DNA from: a virus
Length of the DNA: 32,107 nucleotides
IMG/VR virus record: IMGVR_UViG_3300010354_000339
Span: 1-32,107 of that record
Direction: 5' to 3' (one strand)
The notes below the pieces were generated by a model that saw nothing but the letters and a program-made list of their open reading frames with translations, had not been told where the DNA came from and made no database searches. Each line of letters opens with the position of its first letter. Within the stretch, counting starts at the first letter, position 1. The translations under genes were made by a program, and so were the position numbers. Of the stretch, positions 1 through 8,601 are shown in pieces.

Positions 1-135
1 AGTCGCTCCAGTCAATCCTGTTGCTCCAGTAGGTCCAGTCGCACCTGTCAGACCAGTAGCACCTGTCAGACCAGTCGCACCAGTTGGACCTGTTGCTCCT
101 TCTGGACCTGTTGCTCCAGTTGGACCTGTCGCGCC
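1..135 (-). repeat. Collagen-like Gly-X-Y coding repeat (second block of the giant fibre)
   Basis: Read on the minus strand, this is an unbroken series of Gly-Ala-Thr, Gly-Pro-Thr and Gly-Leu-Thr triplets, encoded by near-identical 9-base units such as CCAGTAGCA in plus orientation. The first 13 bases are identical to the last 13 of the window. Confidence 0.9.
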
Positions 136-3100
136 GCTTTGTGGTGACACCCATGACAAATTACCAGTACCATCAGTTGACAAGACATTATTGGCTGCAC
201 CGCCAGTAATCTTGACATTACTATTGCTACCTAATGATACATTGTTACCAGTAAAGTTTGCATTTCCTGCATTGACAGCATTAAAGTTACCATTTGTAGC
301 AATAATATCGCCGTCGCTTGTTATTGAACTATCGGCAAATACTGCACCATTTTTGTCAACATTGAATCTAGTAAAGCCACCTACTTGTAAGTCCATTAAC
401 TTACTAGTTGAATTACTATTGCTATCAGTAATATTAACTTTAACAGCAGTAAATGTTACAGCACCATTATTGAACTCACCAGTTGCAAAAATGATTGGTG
501 TATCGGCAGTCATGCCAGATATGCCACCATATCCTGACAATATTGATCTACCAGTGCGTACTTCACCACCTGGATTCCATACGCTGTTATTGCTATCTAT
601 GTAATAGAAATTACTGCTTGCAGCAAATGCACCATTACTATTATATTGTATTTCGTAAGTATTACCAGCAGCATTCGTGACGAATGATCTAGTGACACCA
701 TTTGCCCACTTGATATTGTCTGTCAGTAAATTACCAACATTAGCATTTCCAGTTACAGCAAGATTAGTTAATGTACCAACGCTTGTGATATTTGGTTGTG
801 CGTTTGTGCTTACAGTATTTGCGTATACTGCGAAGGCAGCATTTGCGACTTGACCACTGACATTAGCACCATCTACATGGTATGCTGTGCCTGCAATATT
901 TGCATAGTTTGCGTTTGCAACTACACCACTAACATTGCTACCACTCACATTGTATGCGACATTAGCGAATGCGCTATAGTTTGCGTTAGCAACTGTGCCA
1001 GTAACATTAGCACCTGTTAATGCTGATAAGCCACTACCATTACCAGTAAACACACCAGTGTTTGCTGTGATATTGGCAGCAATTATGTTACCATTTACAT
1101 CTAATCCAGTTAATGTACCAAGACTTGTGATATTGCTTTGTGTAGCACCAGTCACAGTTGTTGCATAGTTAGCAGTGTTGGCTATTGTTGCGCTATTTGC
1201 AACATTAGCATTACCGCTGTTGTCAGCATAACCTGCGTTTGCTGCATATGTTGCATTTGCTACAGTACCAGTAACATTTGCACCTGGAATATTTGTTAAT
1301 CCTGCTGCGTTACCAGTAAAGATGCCAGTGTTTGCTGAGACATTTACACCAACAATGTTTCCATTTACATTGAGTCCTGTCAATGTGCCAAGGCTTGTGA
1401 TATTGCCTTGACTTGGATTGCTTACTGTATTGGCAACACTAACTTCGCCAGTAACATTGCTACCAGATACATCATATGCTGTTCCTGCAATGTTTGCATA
1501 GTTAGCATTAGCGACGATTCCTGTGACATTAGCACCAGCAATTGATGTAATACCTGTACCATTTCCATAGAAGTTACCATTAAAGTTTGCAGCATTAGCG
1601 TTACCTGTCACTGCTAATGATGTTAGTGTACCAACGCTAGTGATATTTGGCTGTGATGAACTTACAACAGTTTCGGCAGTATTTGCTTGACCTAGTAAAT
1701 TACCAATAAACACACATGCGCGTATATTACCATATTGATTTACTGTGATGACATCATTAGCATTAGTTGCGTTGCTAGCAAATATGAATTCGCTATTTGC
1801 TGCTTTCCAACCCATGAATCTATCGATCTCAGCGTTTGCGCCAGTATCGAATGTAACTAATTCTGTACCACGATCTTTACCATCATTACTTGTTAATGGT
1901 GCACCATTTGGTCCACCGCCCATTGTGATGATAGGATCGATAACATATAGATCAGTAACATTGCTATAAGTTGTGTTACCAGTAACAGTTAAGTTACCGC
2001 TGATAATCGTATTACCGGCAACATTCAATGCTGTTAAATTACCAACGCTTGTGATGTTGGGCTGACTATTGCCTGTAACATTAGTTGCGTTGCCTGCATA
2101 TGCGGCATAGTTTGCATTTGCTACGGTATTTGTGACATTTGCACCATTAACACTATATGCTAGATTTGCGATTGGTACTGTGTTTTGTGCAGTCCAAATT
2201 GTAGTGCCTGAATTATAAACTAATACATCACCATTATTTGGTGTAGTTGCACTTACATTATGCAAGTCATTGACATAATAACCAAAATCTGGTCTTACTT
2301 GTATTTTACCATTTGTTGATGATGGTGTGCTGCTTTGTACCAAACATGCTGCTACTGTAATTTTTGGACCTGGTGCAGCAGGTTCAGTTGTTTGCATATT
2401 ACCATTACTATTTGGTGTCAAATATAATAAACTACCTGCAGGGAACGCATTAGTTTGTAGATCATATACTTCACCAAATGATTGTACATAACCATTTGCA
2501 CCATTTGCTATATTAGCAGGTGCGATGCCCATTACATATTTAGGTATGAATCCAACACTCGCTGTATTTGCTGGTGCTGCAAGTATTGTATCACCTTGTA
2601 CACCATTAAACATGACAACTTGACCAGCAGTTATCGTTGCATTTGCTTTGACAAAATAATATTGATCTTCACCAACTTGCTGAACAATGTTAGAAGCATT
2701 GTTCATTGATATTGCTAATGTATCTTTTTCATTATCCCAATATACACGCCCTGTTTGGAATGCAGGTGCACTAGCAGTTGTATCAAAGTCAATATAATCA
2801 ACATTTGCAAAACTTATATTTGCAATTATGCTATTTGCTGTAATGACATTTGCTGTGATGTTACCTGCAACTGTTAAGCCAGTTAAGTTACCAACACTTG
2901 TGATATTAGGCTGTGCATTGTCAGTCACAACATTTGCGTAACTTGCTAAGTTTGCATAAGCAGCAAAGTTAGCATTAGCAACAACACCTGTGACATTTGC
3001 ACCAGGTATGTTTGTTAAACCTGCTGCATTACCAGTAAAGATGCCAGTATTTGCTGTGATATTAGCAGCAACGATGTTACCATTTACATCAAGTCCAGTC

Positions 3101-4152
3101 AATGTACCTAGACTGGTTATATTTCCTTGACTTGCGCCAGTAACATTTGTAGCATAATTGGCATTGTTTGCACCAGCAACATCACCGCTGACATTGCTAC
3201 CACTTATACTATACGCAACATTGGCATAGTTACTGACATTTGATTGTACTGCATCACCTGCAAAATTTGCATAGTTTGCATTAGCAACTGTACCAGTAAC
3301 ATTTGCAGCATCTACATCATATGCTTCGCCTGCTATTACAGAATAGTAAGCGTTAGCAACTTCACCACTAACATTGCCACCAGCAACCAAAAATGCTTCG
3401 CCACTATATGAACTATAATTGGCATTGCTTGCAAACGCTGCATTGCTAGCAAAGTTTGCATTTGGTACTATACCAGTAACATTAGCACCAGCAATATTAG
3501 ATAGCCCACTACCATTACCAGTAATGATACCGCTGATAAAGGTACTTGATGCATTACTATTAATAGTTTGTTCGCCAAGATAGATTGTGCTATTTGCTAA
3601 CCAAATATCTTGCCATCTTTGTGTGTTACTACCTAAATTATATGTAATATTAGCATTTGGTAACAGGTTGCTTTGTACATTTGATGTTATTGTTAAATTT
3701 TCGACTGTTACTGTATTGCTGGTTTTATTGAAAGTAAATGCTGCACTACCATTTGGTTGATTATTATCATTGAAAATTACTTCTGTGTTGCTACCTGCAA
3801 TAGGGCCTGTAGCACCAGTTGATCCTGTGATACCAGTAGCACCAGTTAGACCAGTCGCTCCAGTAGGACCCGCTAGACCAGTTGCACCTTGTGGTCCAGT
3901 GCTACCCTGAATACCAGTCGCGCCTGTAGGGCCAGCAACTCCAGTAGCACCTACTGGACCAGTAGAACCTGCCGGACCTGTAGCACCTTGAATACCAGTA
4001 GCGCCGATTGGACCTGTAGCCCCTGTTGGGCCCTGTGCACCTGTCGCTCCTTGTGGTACTATCGCACGGTCTACTTGAACAACTACATTAGGAGTAGGTT
4101 CAATGTTGACTTGTACGACGCCTGAACCATTTACACTAACTTGCTGTGCCAT
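1..4152 (-). CDS. Giant collagen-like tail fibre, N-terminal 1384 codons (open at left edge)
   Basis: This is an adsorption or side-fibre protein with no stop codon before the left edge. Residues 1-34 form a short valine/proline-rich segment ([11 protein letters not shown]) that probably anchors it to the tail. Residues 35-118 are Gly-X-Y triplets of the GATGPTG type, as in phage collagen-like fibres. A long body follows that is rich in Asn, Ala, Thr and Val. It contains seven copies of a motif like [18 protein letters not shown] and many copies of [15 protein letters not shown] second Gly-X-Y block begins at about nt 135 and runs off the edge. The start is an ATG sharing its A with the stop of the preceding gene (TAATG), so translation is coupled. 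The frame probably continues at 32094-30946 (see the end of the window). The role comes from domain architecture; the receptor is unknown. Confidence 0.85.
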   Translation of the reverse strand, partial: MAQQVSVNGSGVVQVNIEPTPNVVVQVDRAIVPQGATGAQGPTGATGPIGATGIQGATGPAGSTGPVGATGVAGPTGATGIQGSTGPQGATGLAGPTGATGLTGATGITGSTGATGPIAGSNTEVIFNDNNQPNGSAAFTFNKTSNTVTVENLTITSNVQSNLLPNANITYNLGSNTQRWQDIWLANSTIYLGEQTINSNASSTFISGIITGNGSGLSNIAGANVTGIVPNANFASNAAFASNANYSSYSGEAFLVAGGNVSGEVANAYYSVIAGEAYDVDAANVTGTVANANYANFAGDAVQSNVSNYANVAYSISGSNVSGDVAGANNANYATNVTGASQGNITSLGTLTGLDVNGNIVAANITANTGIFTGNAAGLTNIPGANVTGVVANANFAAYANLASYANVVTDNAQPNITSVGNLTGLTVAGNITANVITANSIIANISFANVDYIDFDTTASAPAFQTGRVYWDNEKDTLAISMNNASNIVQQVGEDQYYFVKANATITAGQVVMFNGVQGDTILAAPANTASVGFIPKYVMGIAPANIANGANGYVQSFGEVYDLQTNAFPAGSLLYLTPNSNGNMQTTEPAAPGPKITVAACLVQSSTPSSTNGKIQVRPDFGYYVNDLHNVSATTPNNGDVLVYNSGTTIWTAQNTVPIANLAYSVNGANVTNTVANANYAAYAGNATNVTGNSQPNITSVGNLTALNVAGNTIISGNLTVTGNTTYSNVTDLYVIDPIITMGGGPNGAPLTSNDGKDRGTELVTFDTGANAEIDRFMGWKAANSEFIFASNATNANDVITVNQYGNIRACVFIGNLLGQANTAETVVSSSQPNITSVGTLTSLAVTGNANAANFNGNFYGNGTGITSIAGANVTGIVANANYANIAGTAYDVSGSNVTGEVSVANTVSNPSQGNITSLGTLTGLNVNGNIVGVNVSANTGIFTGNAAGLTNIPGANVTGTVANATYAANAGYADNSGNANVANSATIANTANYATTVTGATQSNITSLGTLTGLDVNGNIIAANITANTGVFTGNGSGLSALTGANVTGTVANANYSAFANVAYNVSGSNVSGVVANANYANIAGTAYHVDGANVSGQVANAAFAVYANTVSTNAQPNITSVGTLTNLAVTGNANVGNLLTDNIKWANGVTRSFVTNAAGNTYEIQYNSNGAFAASSNFYYIDSNNSVWNPGGEVRTGRSILSGYGGISGMTADTPIIFATGEFNNGAVTFTAVKVNITDSNSNSTSKLMDLQVGGFTRFNVDKNGAVFADSSITSDGDIIATNGNFNAVNAGNANFTGNNVSLGSNSNVKITGGAANNVLSTDGTGNLSWVSPQSGATGPTGATGPEGATGPTGATGLTGATGLTGATGPTGATGLTGAT
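3799..4050 (-). repeat. Collagen-like Gly-X-Y coding repeat (first block of the giant fibre)
   Basis: About 28 Gly-X-Y triplets (residues 35-118 of the fibre) lie directly after the N-terminal anchor. They are interleaved with PQG, PAG, VAG and IQG triplets, so the period of three residues is exact although the DNA units differ. Confidence 0.85.
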
Positions 4153-4967
4153 TAGTTGTATACTCCATCACTTGCTACTAAGAATAACAAGAATATGCTT
4201 TCATCATGTGCTGGTACTGTACCAACTGCTGGGAAACTGATTTTAATTCTACCAGTAAAACATGCTGGGTCTGTCGCATTGATGCCAAGATCGGGATCAC
4301 CTGGCAAGCCCGAATATGTTACTTGCAAACTATCACGACCTATTGTTGCCCATGTTTCTTCATCGATGACGAGCGTGAAACTACCTGTGCTATCTACACG
4401 GTTAGTGATTGATAAACTTATGGGCAATGGTTCTATGCGATTCATTGTCATGCTACCGCTAGCAGTGACTAGTGCAAATACAGTACCTGGTGTATAAGTT
4501 GGCGCAGCACCTCTTGTAGCACTGATAGTAAATGTAGTTGCAGTTAATACTTCTTTGACATAATAAGTTGTATTGATTGCTACATTACCAAATACTGTAC
4601 CTTTGAATTGCACTGGCATACCAACATATAATTCTGCTGTTGATGCACATGTCAATTCATTAGTTCCTGTCGTAGTTGCTGTTACTGTTGTGATTAAACT
4701 TACTAATGGATAATCGCGTATCTGGAAGTCATATCCACTGCGACTATCACGGAAATTTGTTATTGCGCGACGAATGATCGTTGCGTCGATGGTTGCTCCA
4801 GTCAAATTAATTGGAGTTGTACCTGTTTGCCAACCACTTGGGTAACTTGTAATGTTTGACCATACAAGATTCCAGAAGTCTTTTTGATTATAAACTAGTT
4901 CTTGTGCAAGAACTTGCCCATCAAATCCACCGACTTGATTGAGCGTATTTTGACTGAATTTCGCCAT
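4152..4967 (-). CDS. Tail/fibre-base protein with an inserted repeat-type domain
   Basis: A 271-aa protein encoded directly before the giant fibre. It is probably a baseplate or fibre-attachment subunit. Residues 1-85 and about 170-271 look like one structural protein (beta-rich, ending [13 protein letters not shown]). The middle, about residues 90-170, is a Thr/Val-rich segment ([18 protein letters not shown]) of the 'GTTYYV...ATTFTIS' type that recurs as an insert in many phage structural proteins. A GAGG sequence sits about 10 nt before the ATG. Its TAA overlaps the next ATG (TAATG). No enzymatic motif is visible. The function is inferred from position only. Confidence 0.75.
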   Translation of the reverse strand: MAKFSQNTLNQVGGFDGQVLAQELVYNQKDFWNLVWSNITSYPSGWQTGTTPINLTGATIDATIIRRAITNFRDSRSGYDFQIRDYPLVSLITTVTATTTGTNELTCASTAELYVGMPVQFKGTVFGNVAINTTYYVKEVLTATTFTISATRGAAPTYTPGTVFALVTASGSMTMNRIEPLPISLSITNRVDSTGSFTLVIDEETWATIGRDSLQVTYSGLPGDPDLGINATDPACFTGRIKISFPAVGTVPAHDESIFLLFLVASDGVYN

Positions 4968-5035
4968 CTTCGCTGCCTCGCGTTATGACCATAATCTACT
5001 ACCTCGCAGATGTATGGTGTTATATTGTATTTATA
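4968..5035 (-). other. 68-nt intergenic gap in the fibre gene cluster
   Basis: This is the largest gap among the fibre genes. It holds the ribosome-binding region of the downstream gene and AT-rich DNA in which a -10-like TACAAT can be read on the minus strand. No convincing -35 or hairpin is visible, so I do not call a promoter. Confidence 0.3.
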
Positions 5036-6466
5036 TTAACCTAGATAACTTATCAATGTAGACACACCGGGCGCGTTAGATGATGTAGTAGTTGCTGCAT
5101 CAAAAACTTCGCTTGCTGATACTCCTATAATACTTGCAGGAGTATCTAACAATAAATTTCCAGAAATTTCTGTTTCTGTAGCAACTGCATAAGTCAATGT
5201 ACCTGATGGAGACCAAGTATATGATCCATTACCGGGAATATTACCATTATCTGGTAAACACATCACTGTAGCATATGTATCACGCTGACATCCTACAAAG
5301 ATTCTATCATTACCTGTAGTTATTTGTAAACTATTATCAGGTAAATTGCTATTTTCTAAATTGTTTATTTTAAATGCTGCATTCGATGTTAATAAGTTTT
5401 GCCATTGTATATTACCAGTATTATCATATTTGGCTAACCATATATTGCCACCTGATTTCATGCCAGCAACATATATGTTACTATCATCTTTCAATGCAAC
5501 GCTATATAATGACACATTTGCAACTTCTCGCTGCCATTGCACTGTACCATTACTGTATGTTTTTACAAAATAACCTTTACCTGTACTGTCTCTACCAACA
5601 GCATAAATGTTGTCAGTACTATCAAGTTTATGTTGACTTGCTAGTAAATTGACATTTGCAATATAAAATGGATCGTTCCATACTGTAGGTAATACATCAT
5701 ATGCATATCCAGTATTACTACTAGTTTGATTAAGTTCTGCTAATATCATTCTAGTTTCGGTATTACTTTTCCATAAATTATAGAATACAGTAATATTACC
5801 AGTACTTGTCAATGACATAGATGCGCAATATATTTTATTTGCTGGTGTACCACTAAATCCACCTGGTGTTGTTAAAACACTTTCTGCTAATATATTGGCA
5901 TTAGCATTTGTATTACTCATTTTTTTAATATGAATATCGCTAGGATTAGTTAATGGTGGTACTGATCTACTAGCGATATAATAAGCATTACCTGGATCAT
6001 TAATTGCATTATGTATAAAATAATCACCTGGATTTACATTTCCAGCATTTACCATGCGCAATGATGAACTTGCATTGCCGGTAGTACCATCAACAAATGA
6101 TGCAAATCCTCTATTAGCAGAATTCACATTTAAAAATTGATATCCGTTCAATCCTAAATTTATATTTGCTGTATTAACATTTTTAAAGGTAACAACATTT
6201 GTATTAACAGTATTGGCACCGGTACCTTCGTTTAATGTAAAATATTCACTGACAGGATTTTTATCACCATTTATTTTTAATATACCAAAATGATCTGTAC
6301 CTGTTTTAGTACCTAGGTAAACACAGGGCTGTGATGAATCTCTAAACATACCAACAACTGTGCTTGTACCAGTAGTTGTTGTAACACCATAGCCCCAATA
6401 TTCTCTTGAGGCATTTAGTTCAATTTTGGCATAAGTCAATGCACCTACGCTACCAGTAATTGGCAT
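5036..6466 (-). CDS. Beta-propeller-like tail fibre protein
   Basis: A 476-aa protein, rich in Asn, Thr and Gly. Two clear repeat blades occur in the C-terminal half: NIYAVGRDSTGKGYFVKTY followed by VQWQRE, and NIYVAGMKSGGNIWLAKYD followed by IQWQNL. The pattern (x-I-Y-V-x-G, then x-G-x-I/V-Q-W-Q) is that of PQQ/SBBP-type beta-propeller repeats, which bind partners or glycans rather than catalyse. More divergent blades may lie upstream. The start ATG overlaps the stop of the preceding collagen/YadA-like fibre gene (TAATG), so the two are probably made in a fixed ratio. A role in receptor recognition is inferred from context. Confidence 0.75.
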   Translation of the reverse strand: MPITGSVGALTYAKIELNASREYWGYGVTTTTGTSTVVGMFRDSSQPCVYLGTKTGTDHFGILKINGDKNPVSEYFTLNEGTGANTVNTNVVTFKNVNTANINLGLNGYQFLNVNSANRGFASFVDGTTGNASSSLRMVNAGNVNPGDYFIHNAINDPGNAYYIASRSVPPLTNPSDIHIKKMSNTNANANILAESVLTTPGGFSGTPANKIYCASMSLTSTGNITVFYNLWKSNTETRMILAELNQTSSNTGYAYDVLPTVWNDPFYIANVNLLASQHKLDSTDNIYAVGRDSTGKGYFVKTYSNGTVQWQREVANVSLYSVALKDDSNIYVAGMKSGGNIWLAKYDNTGNIQWQNLLTSNAAFKINNLENSNLPDNSLQITTGNDRIFVGCQRDTYATVMCLPDNGNIPGNGSYTWSPSGTLTYAVATETEISGNLLLDTPASIIGVSASEVFDAATTTSSNAPGVSTLISYLG

Positions 6467-7860
6467 TAGACGAATCCTGTTCTAGTTGCAAATACTGTAT
6501 ATGTGTTTGCTGCTGTTTTTATGATATTGAAAGTATAATTGTCGCGTCCATTTGTAGTACCATTACCTACATTTCCAGTTGTACCAGACCATACTGGTGT
6601 AATATTACTACCATCGATCTGTATGACATTAGCAACATAAGCAGTTGCACCATTTTTATTCATAAATGTACAAGTCATGCTTTGATTGCTACTCATGGTA
6701 TTGTTTAATGTAGTTGTGCTATTACCTCTTATATTTAAAGTAAAGTTTGCAGTTGCATTACCAGTTCTAAACTGTATCGCACCATCAAGCACATCAAAAT
6801 TAATTGTACCAGTAACACCTGTGCTATTCGCTACAACAGTTTCTTTAATAACACCAGTGGTCAAATTACTAAAATTATTACTATATGTTATTTCACCAGC
6901 AGTTGCATCATAAAATAAAATATCAGTTGTACTTGCATTTCTTATTGGTTTTACAATTAGACTATTTGCTACTGTGCTGTTTAAATCAACGCCGGTAGCA
7001 TTTATAATTATTGTATTATCATGTTGATTAGCATTACCTGCATAAGAACCAAATGCTATCGCATTGGTACCTTGATTACCATATCCAGCAGCACGCCCAA
7101 TAGCAACAGAATTATTTGCTTGACTACCTGATCCTGAATCATAACCAATTGCGATTGAATATAAACCCTGTGTCACACCGCCTGCACCAATACCTAGACC
7201 AATACTGTATTGTCCTTGAATATTTGAACCAGCGCCTTGTCCGATAGCAATTGCACCGATACCTTGTTGGTCATAACCTGCTGCATCACCGATAGCAACA
7301 CCCCAATATGATTGTGAATTAGAACCTGCTTGATTACCTATCGCGACCGCATTGACACCCTGACCATTTGCACCTGCATTCGCGCCTAAATGTATATTTG
7401 CTGCTGTAATTCTTAAATCTACTAAATTACCTAAACTAGTGATATTTGGTTGTGCTGCATTAGCAACTGTCAATGCATAACCAATTACATTACCATTAAA
7501 ATTTGGTGCTGTGATATTACCTTGCGCATTCAATGTGCCAGGTATTGCCATAGCATTTGTCGTGTAGTCAAATGTAAATCCTGTTGATCCACCAAACGCA
7601 CCATTGCTATTATATTGAATTTGTGTATTGCTGCCACCTACTGCACTGGGTCCTGTCGCACCAGTAGCACCAGTTGGTCCACCGCTTGGGCCGGTAGCGC
7701 CGGTAGGACCTGTTGCGCCTGTAGGACCAGTAGCACCTTCGGGTCCACTAGTAAAAATGTTTAAGTTAACTGCTTCTGGAGCAACAGTGATAGGTGGCGG
7801 TTCAGGTGTGATTGTCAGCGTTATTGGCTGAACAACAATGTTGGCAGTAATATCTGACAT
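6466..7860 (-). CDS. Collagen-like fibre with YadA-head-like repeats
   Basis: A 464-aa trimeric-type fibre. Residues 1-37 are a Pro/Val-rich anchor (ITPEPPPITVAPEAVNL). Residues 39-71 are Gly-X-Y collagen triplets. [17 protein letters not shown] module follows (about 76-91), then an ITSLGNL repeat. About residues 155-290 form six or seven repeats such as GVNAVAIGNQAGS and QGIGAIAIGQGAGS, the pattern of the left-handed beta-roll of YadA/Hep-Hag trimeric adhesins. The last ~130 residues form a beta-rich tip. The architecture closely parallels that of the giant fibre, so both likely attach to the same tail component. It starts one nucleotide after the upstream stop. Confidence 0.85.
   Translation of the reverse strand: MSDITANIVVQPITLTITPEPPPITVAPEAVNLNIFTSGPEGATGPTGATGPTGATGPSGGPTGATGATGPSAVGGSNTQIQYNSNGAFGGSTGFTFDYTTNAMAIPGTLNAQGNITAPNFNGNVIGYALTVANAAQPNITSLGNLVDLRITAANIHLGANAGANGQGVNAVAIGNQAGSNSQSYWGVAIGDAAGYDQQGIGAIAIGQGAGSNIQGQYSIGLGIGAGGVTQGLYSIAIGYDSGSGSQANNSVAIGRAAGYGNQGTNAIAFGSYAGNANQHDNTIIINATGVDLNSTVANSLIVKPIRNASTTDILFYDATAGEITYSNNFSNLTTGVIKETVVANSTGVTGTINFDVLDGAIQFRTGNATANFTLNIRGNSTTTLNNTMSSNQSMTCTFMNKNGATAYVANVIQIDGSNITPVWSGTTGNVGNGTTNGRDNYTFNIIKTAANTYTVFATRTGFV
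7648..7746 (-). repeat. Collagen-like Gly-X-Y coding repeat in the YadA-like fibre
   Basis: About 11 triplets ([13 protein letters not shown]...) encode residues 39-71. The nucleotide units are nearly the same as those of the giant fibre, which gives direct-repeat DNA within the fibre cluster. Confidence 0.85.
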
Positions 7861-7861
7861 A

Positions 7862-8362
7862 TTATTGGTACCTTACGATAAAGCCTAATGGTTCTCTGTT
7901 AATATCTGTTAATGCAGCATTTGAATTACTTTGTTTTGTGACTGTTAATGTTACAACAACCAATACGCTGTTGCTCGTATTGTTTGCTAATGTGACATTT
8001 GGTACACCATTAGCAAAATTATTTGTGATATTGTTACCAACATACAAATATCCAGTACCAATATTAGCATTAGTAAATGCTGTACTTAAAGTATAATTTG
8101 CAGCACTAGGGCTTGATAATTGGGTTAAATTACCTAAAATAACTTCAGTATTGCTGTTATTATAAGTTACATTGCTAACTGTATAAAAGTTAGCAGTAGC
8201 AGCCAATACCCAAGCATTTGGCACTAATGCGTTTGCAGCATTACCATTAGCATCGGTAAAACTAAGTGGAAAAGTATATGCTTCACCAGTATAGATTTCC
8301 AAGCACTGCATTTGAGTGCCTGCTAAAGTCATTGTTTTTGCGCCGTTTAATAGTAGACTCAT
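7862..8362 (-). CDS. Small beta-rich fibre/baseplate-associated protein
   Basis: A 166-aa, Asn/Thr/Val-rich protein encoded between the gpJ-like gene and the first fibre. The N-terminal part (LEIYTGEAYTFPLSFTDANG) looks like the immunoglobulin-like N-terminal domain of BppU-type baseplate proteins, in which a 'G-x-x-[YF]-x-[FL]-x-[FL]' strand precedes a D/N-G turn. This is a weak resemblance. AGGAAT lies upstream of the ATG as a ribosome-binding site. No catalytic motif is seen. A structural role linking the tip to the fibres is inferred from neighbours. Confidence 0.65.
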   Translation of the reverse strand: MSLLLNGAKTMTLAGTQMQCLEIYTGEAYTFPLSFTDANGNAANALVPNAWVLAATANFYTVSNVTYNNSNTEVILGNLTQLSSPSAANYTLSTAFTNANIGTGYLYVGNNITNNFANGVPNVTLANNTSNSVLVVVTLTVTKQSNSNAALTDINREPLGFIVRYQ

Positions 8363-8385
8363 TTTATTTGATTCCTATAATATAT

Positions 8386-8601
8386 TTATTCATTTGGTTT
8401 TACCGTGTCATACGATAGACCTTCTTTGTCTAATCTTGCTTTAATTTTATCACATATTTGGGTGTAAAATTTACTATTGCTTGTTTGGAAGATATTGTAT
8501 CTTTTGGCAAAATCAATGAAGTCTTGTAATGATCCCTTTTCAATAACATCATTCATAGATTGTACAATAGATGGTCCCTTCAAATTATCTATTTTAATCA
8601 T
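8386..8601 (-). CDS. Small hypothetical protein after the tail-tip gene
   Basis: A 71-aa, charged and probably helical protein (LQDFIDFAKRYNIFQTSNSK). Its start overlaps the end of the gpJ-like gene by four bases (ATGA), so it is translationally coupled to it. Its residue composition contrasts with the Asn/Thr-rich fibres around it. I do not recognise a family. A chaperone-like or accessory role in tip assembly would fit the coupling but is a guess. Confidence 0.7.
   Translation of the reverse strand: MIKIDNLKGPSIVQSMNDVIEKGSLQDFIDFAKRYNIFQTSNSKFYTQICDKIKARLDKEGLSYDTVKPNE

Noticed and set aside
1-135. Short regularly spaced repeats at both ends, as in a CRISPR array
   Set aside because: The repeats are 9-base Gly-X-Y codon units without spacers and lie within an open reading frame.
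4156-4497. Plus-strand frames within the fibre and tail genes
   Set aside because: They are opposite-strand shadows of Thr/Val/Asn-rich coding sequence, with no ribosome-binding sites and unlikely composition.
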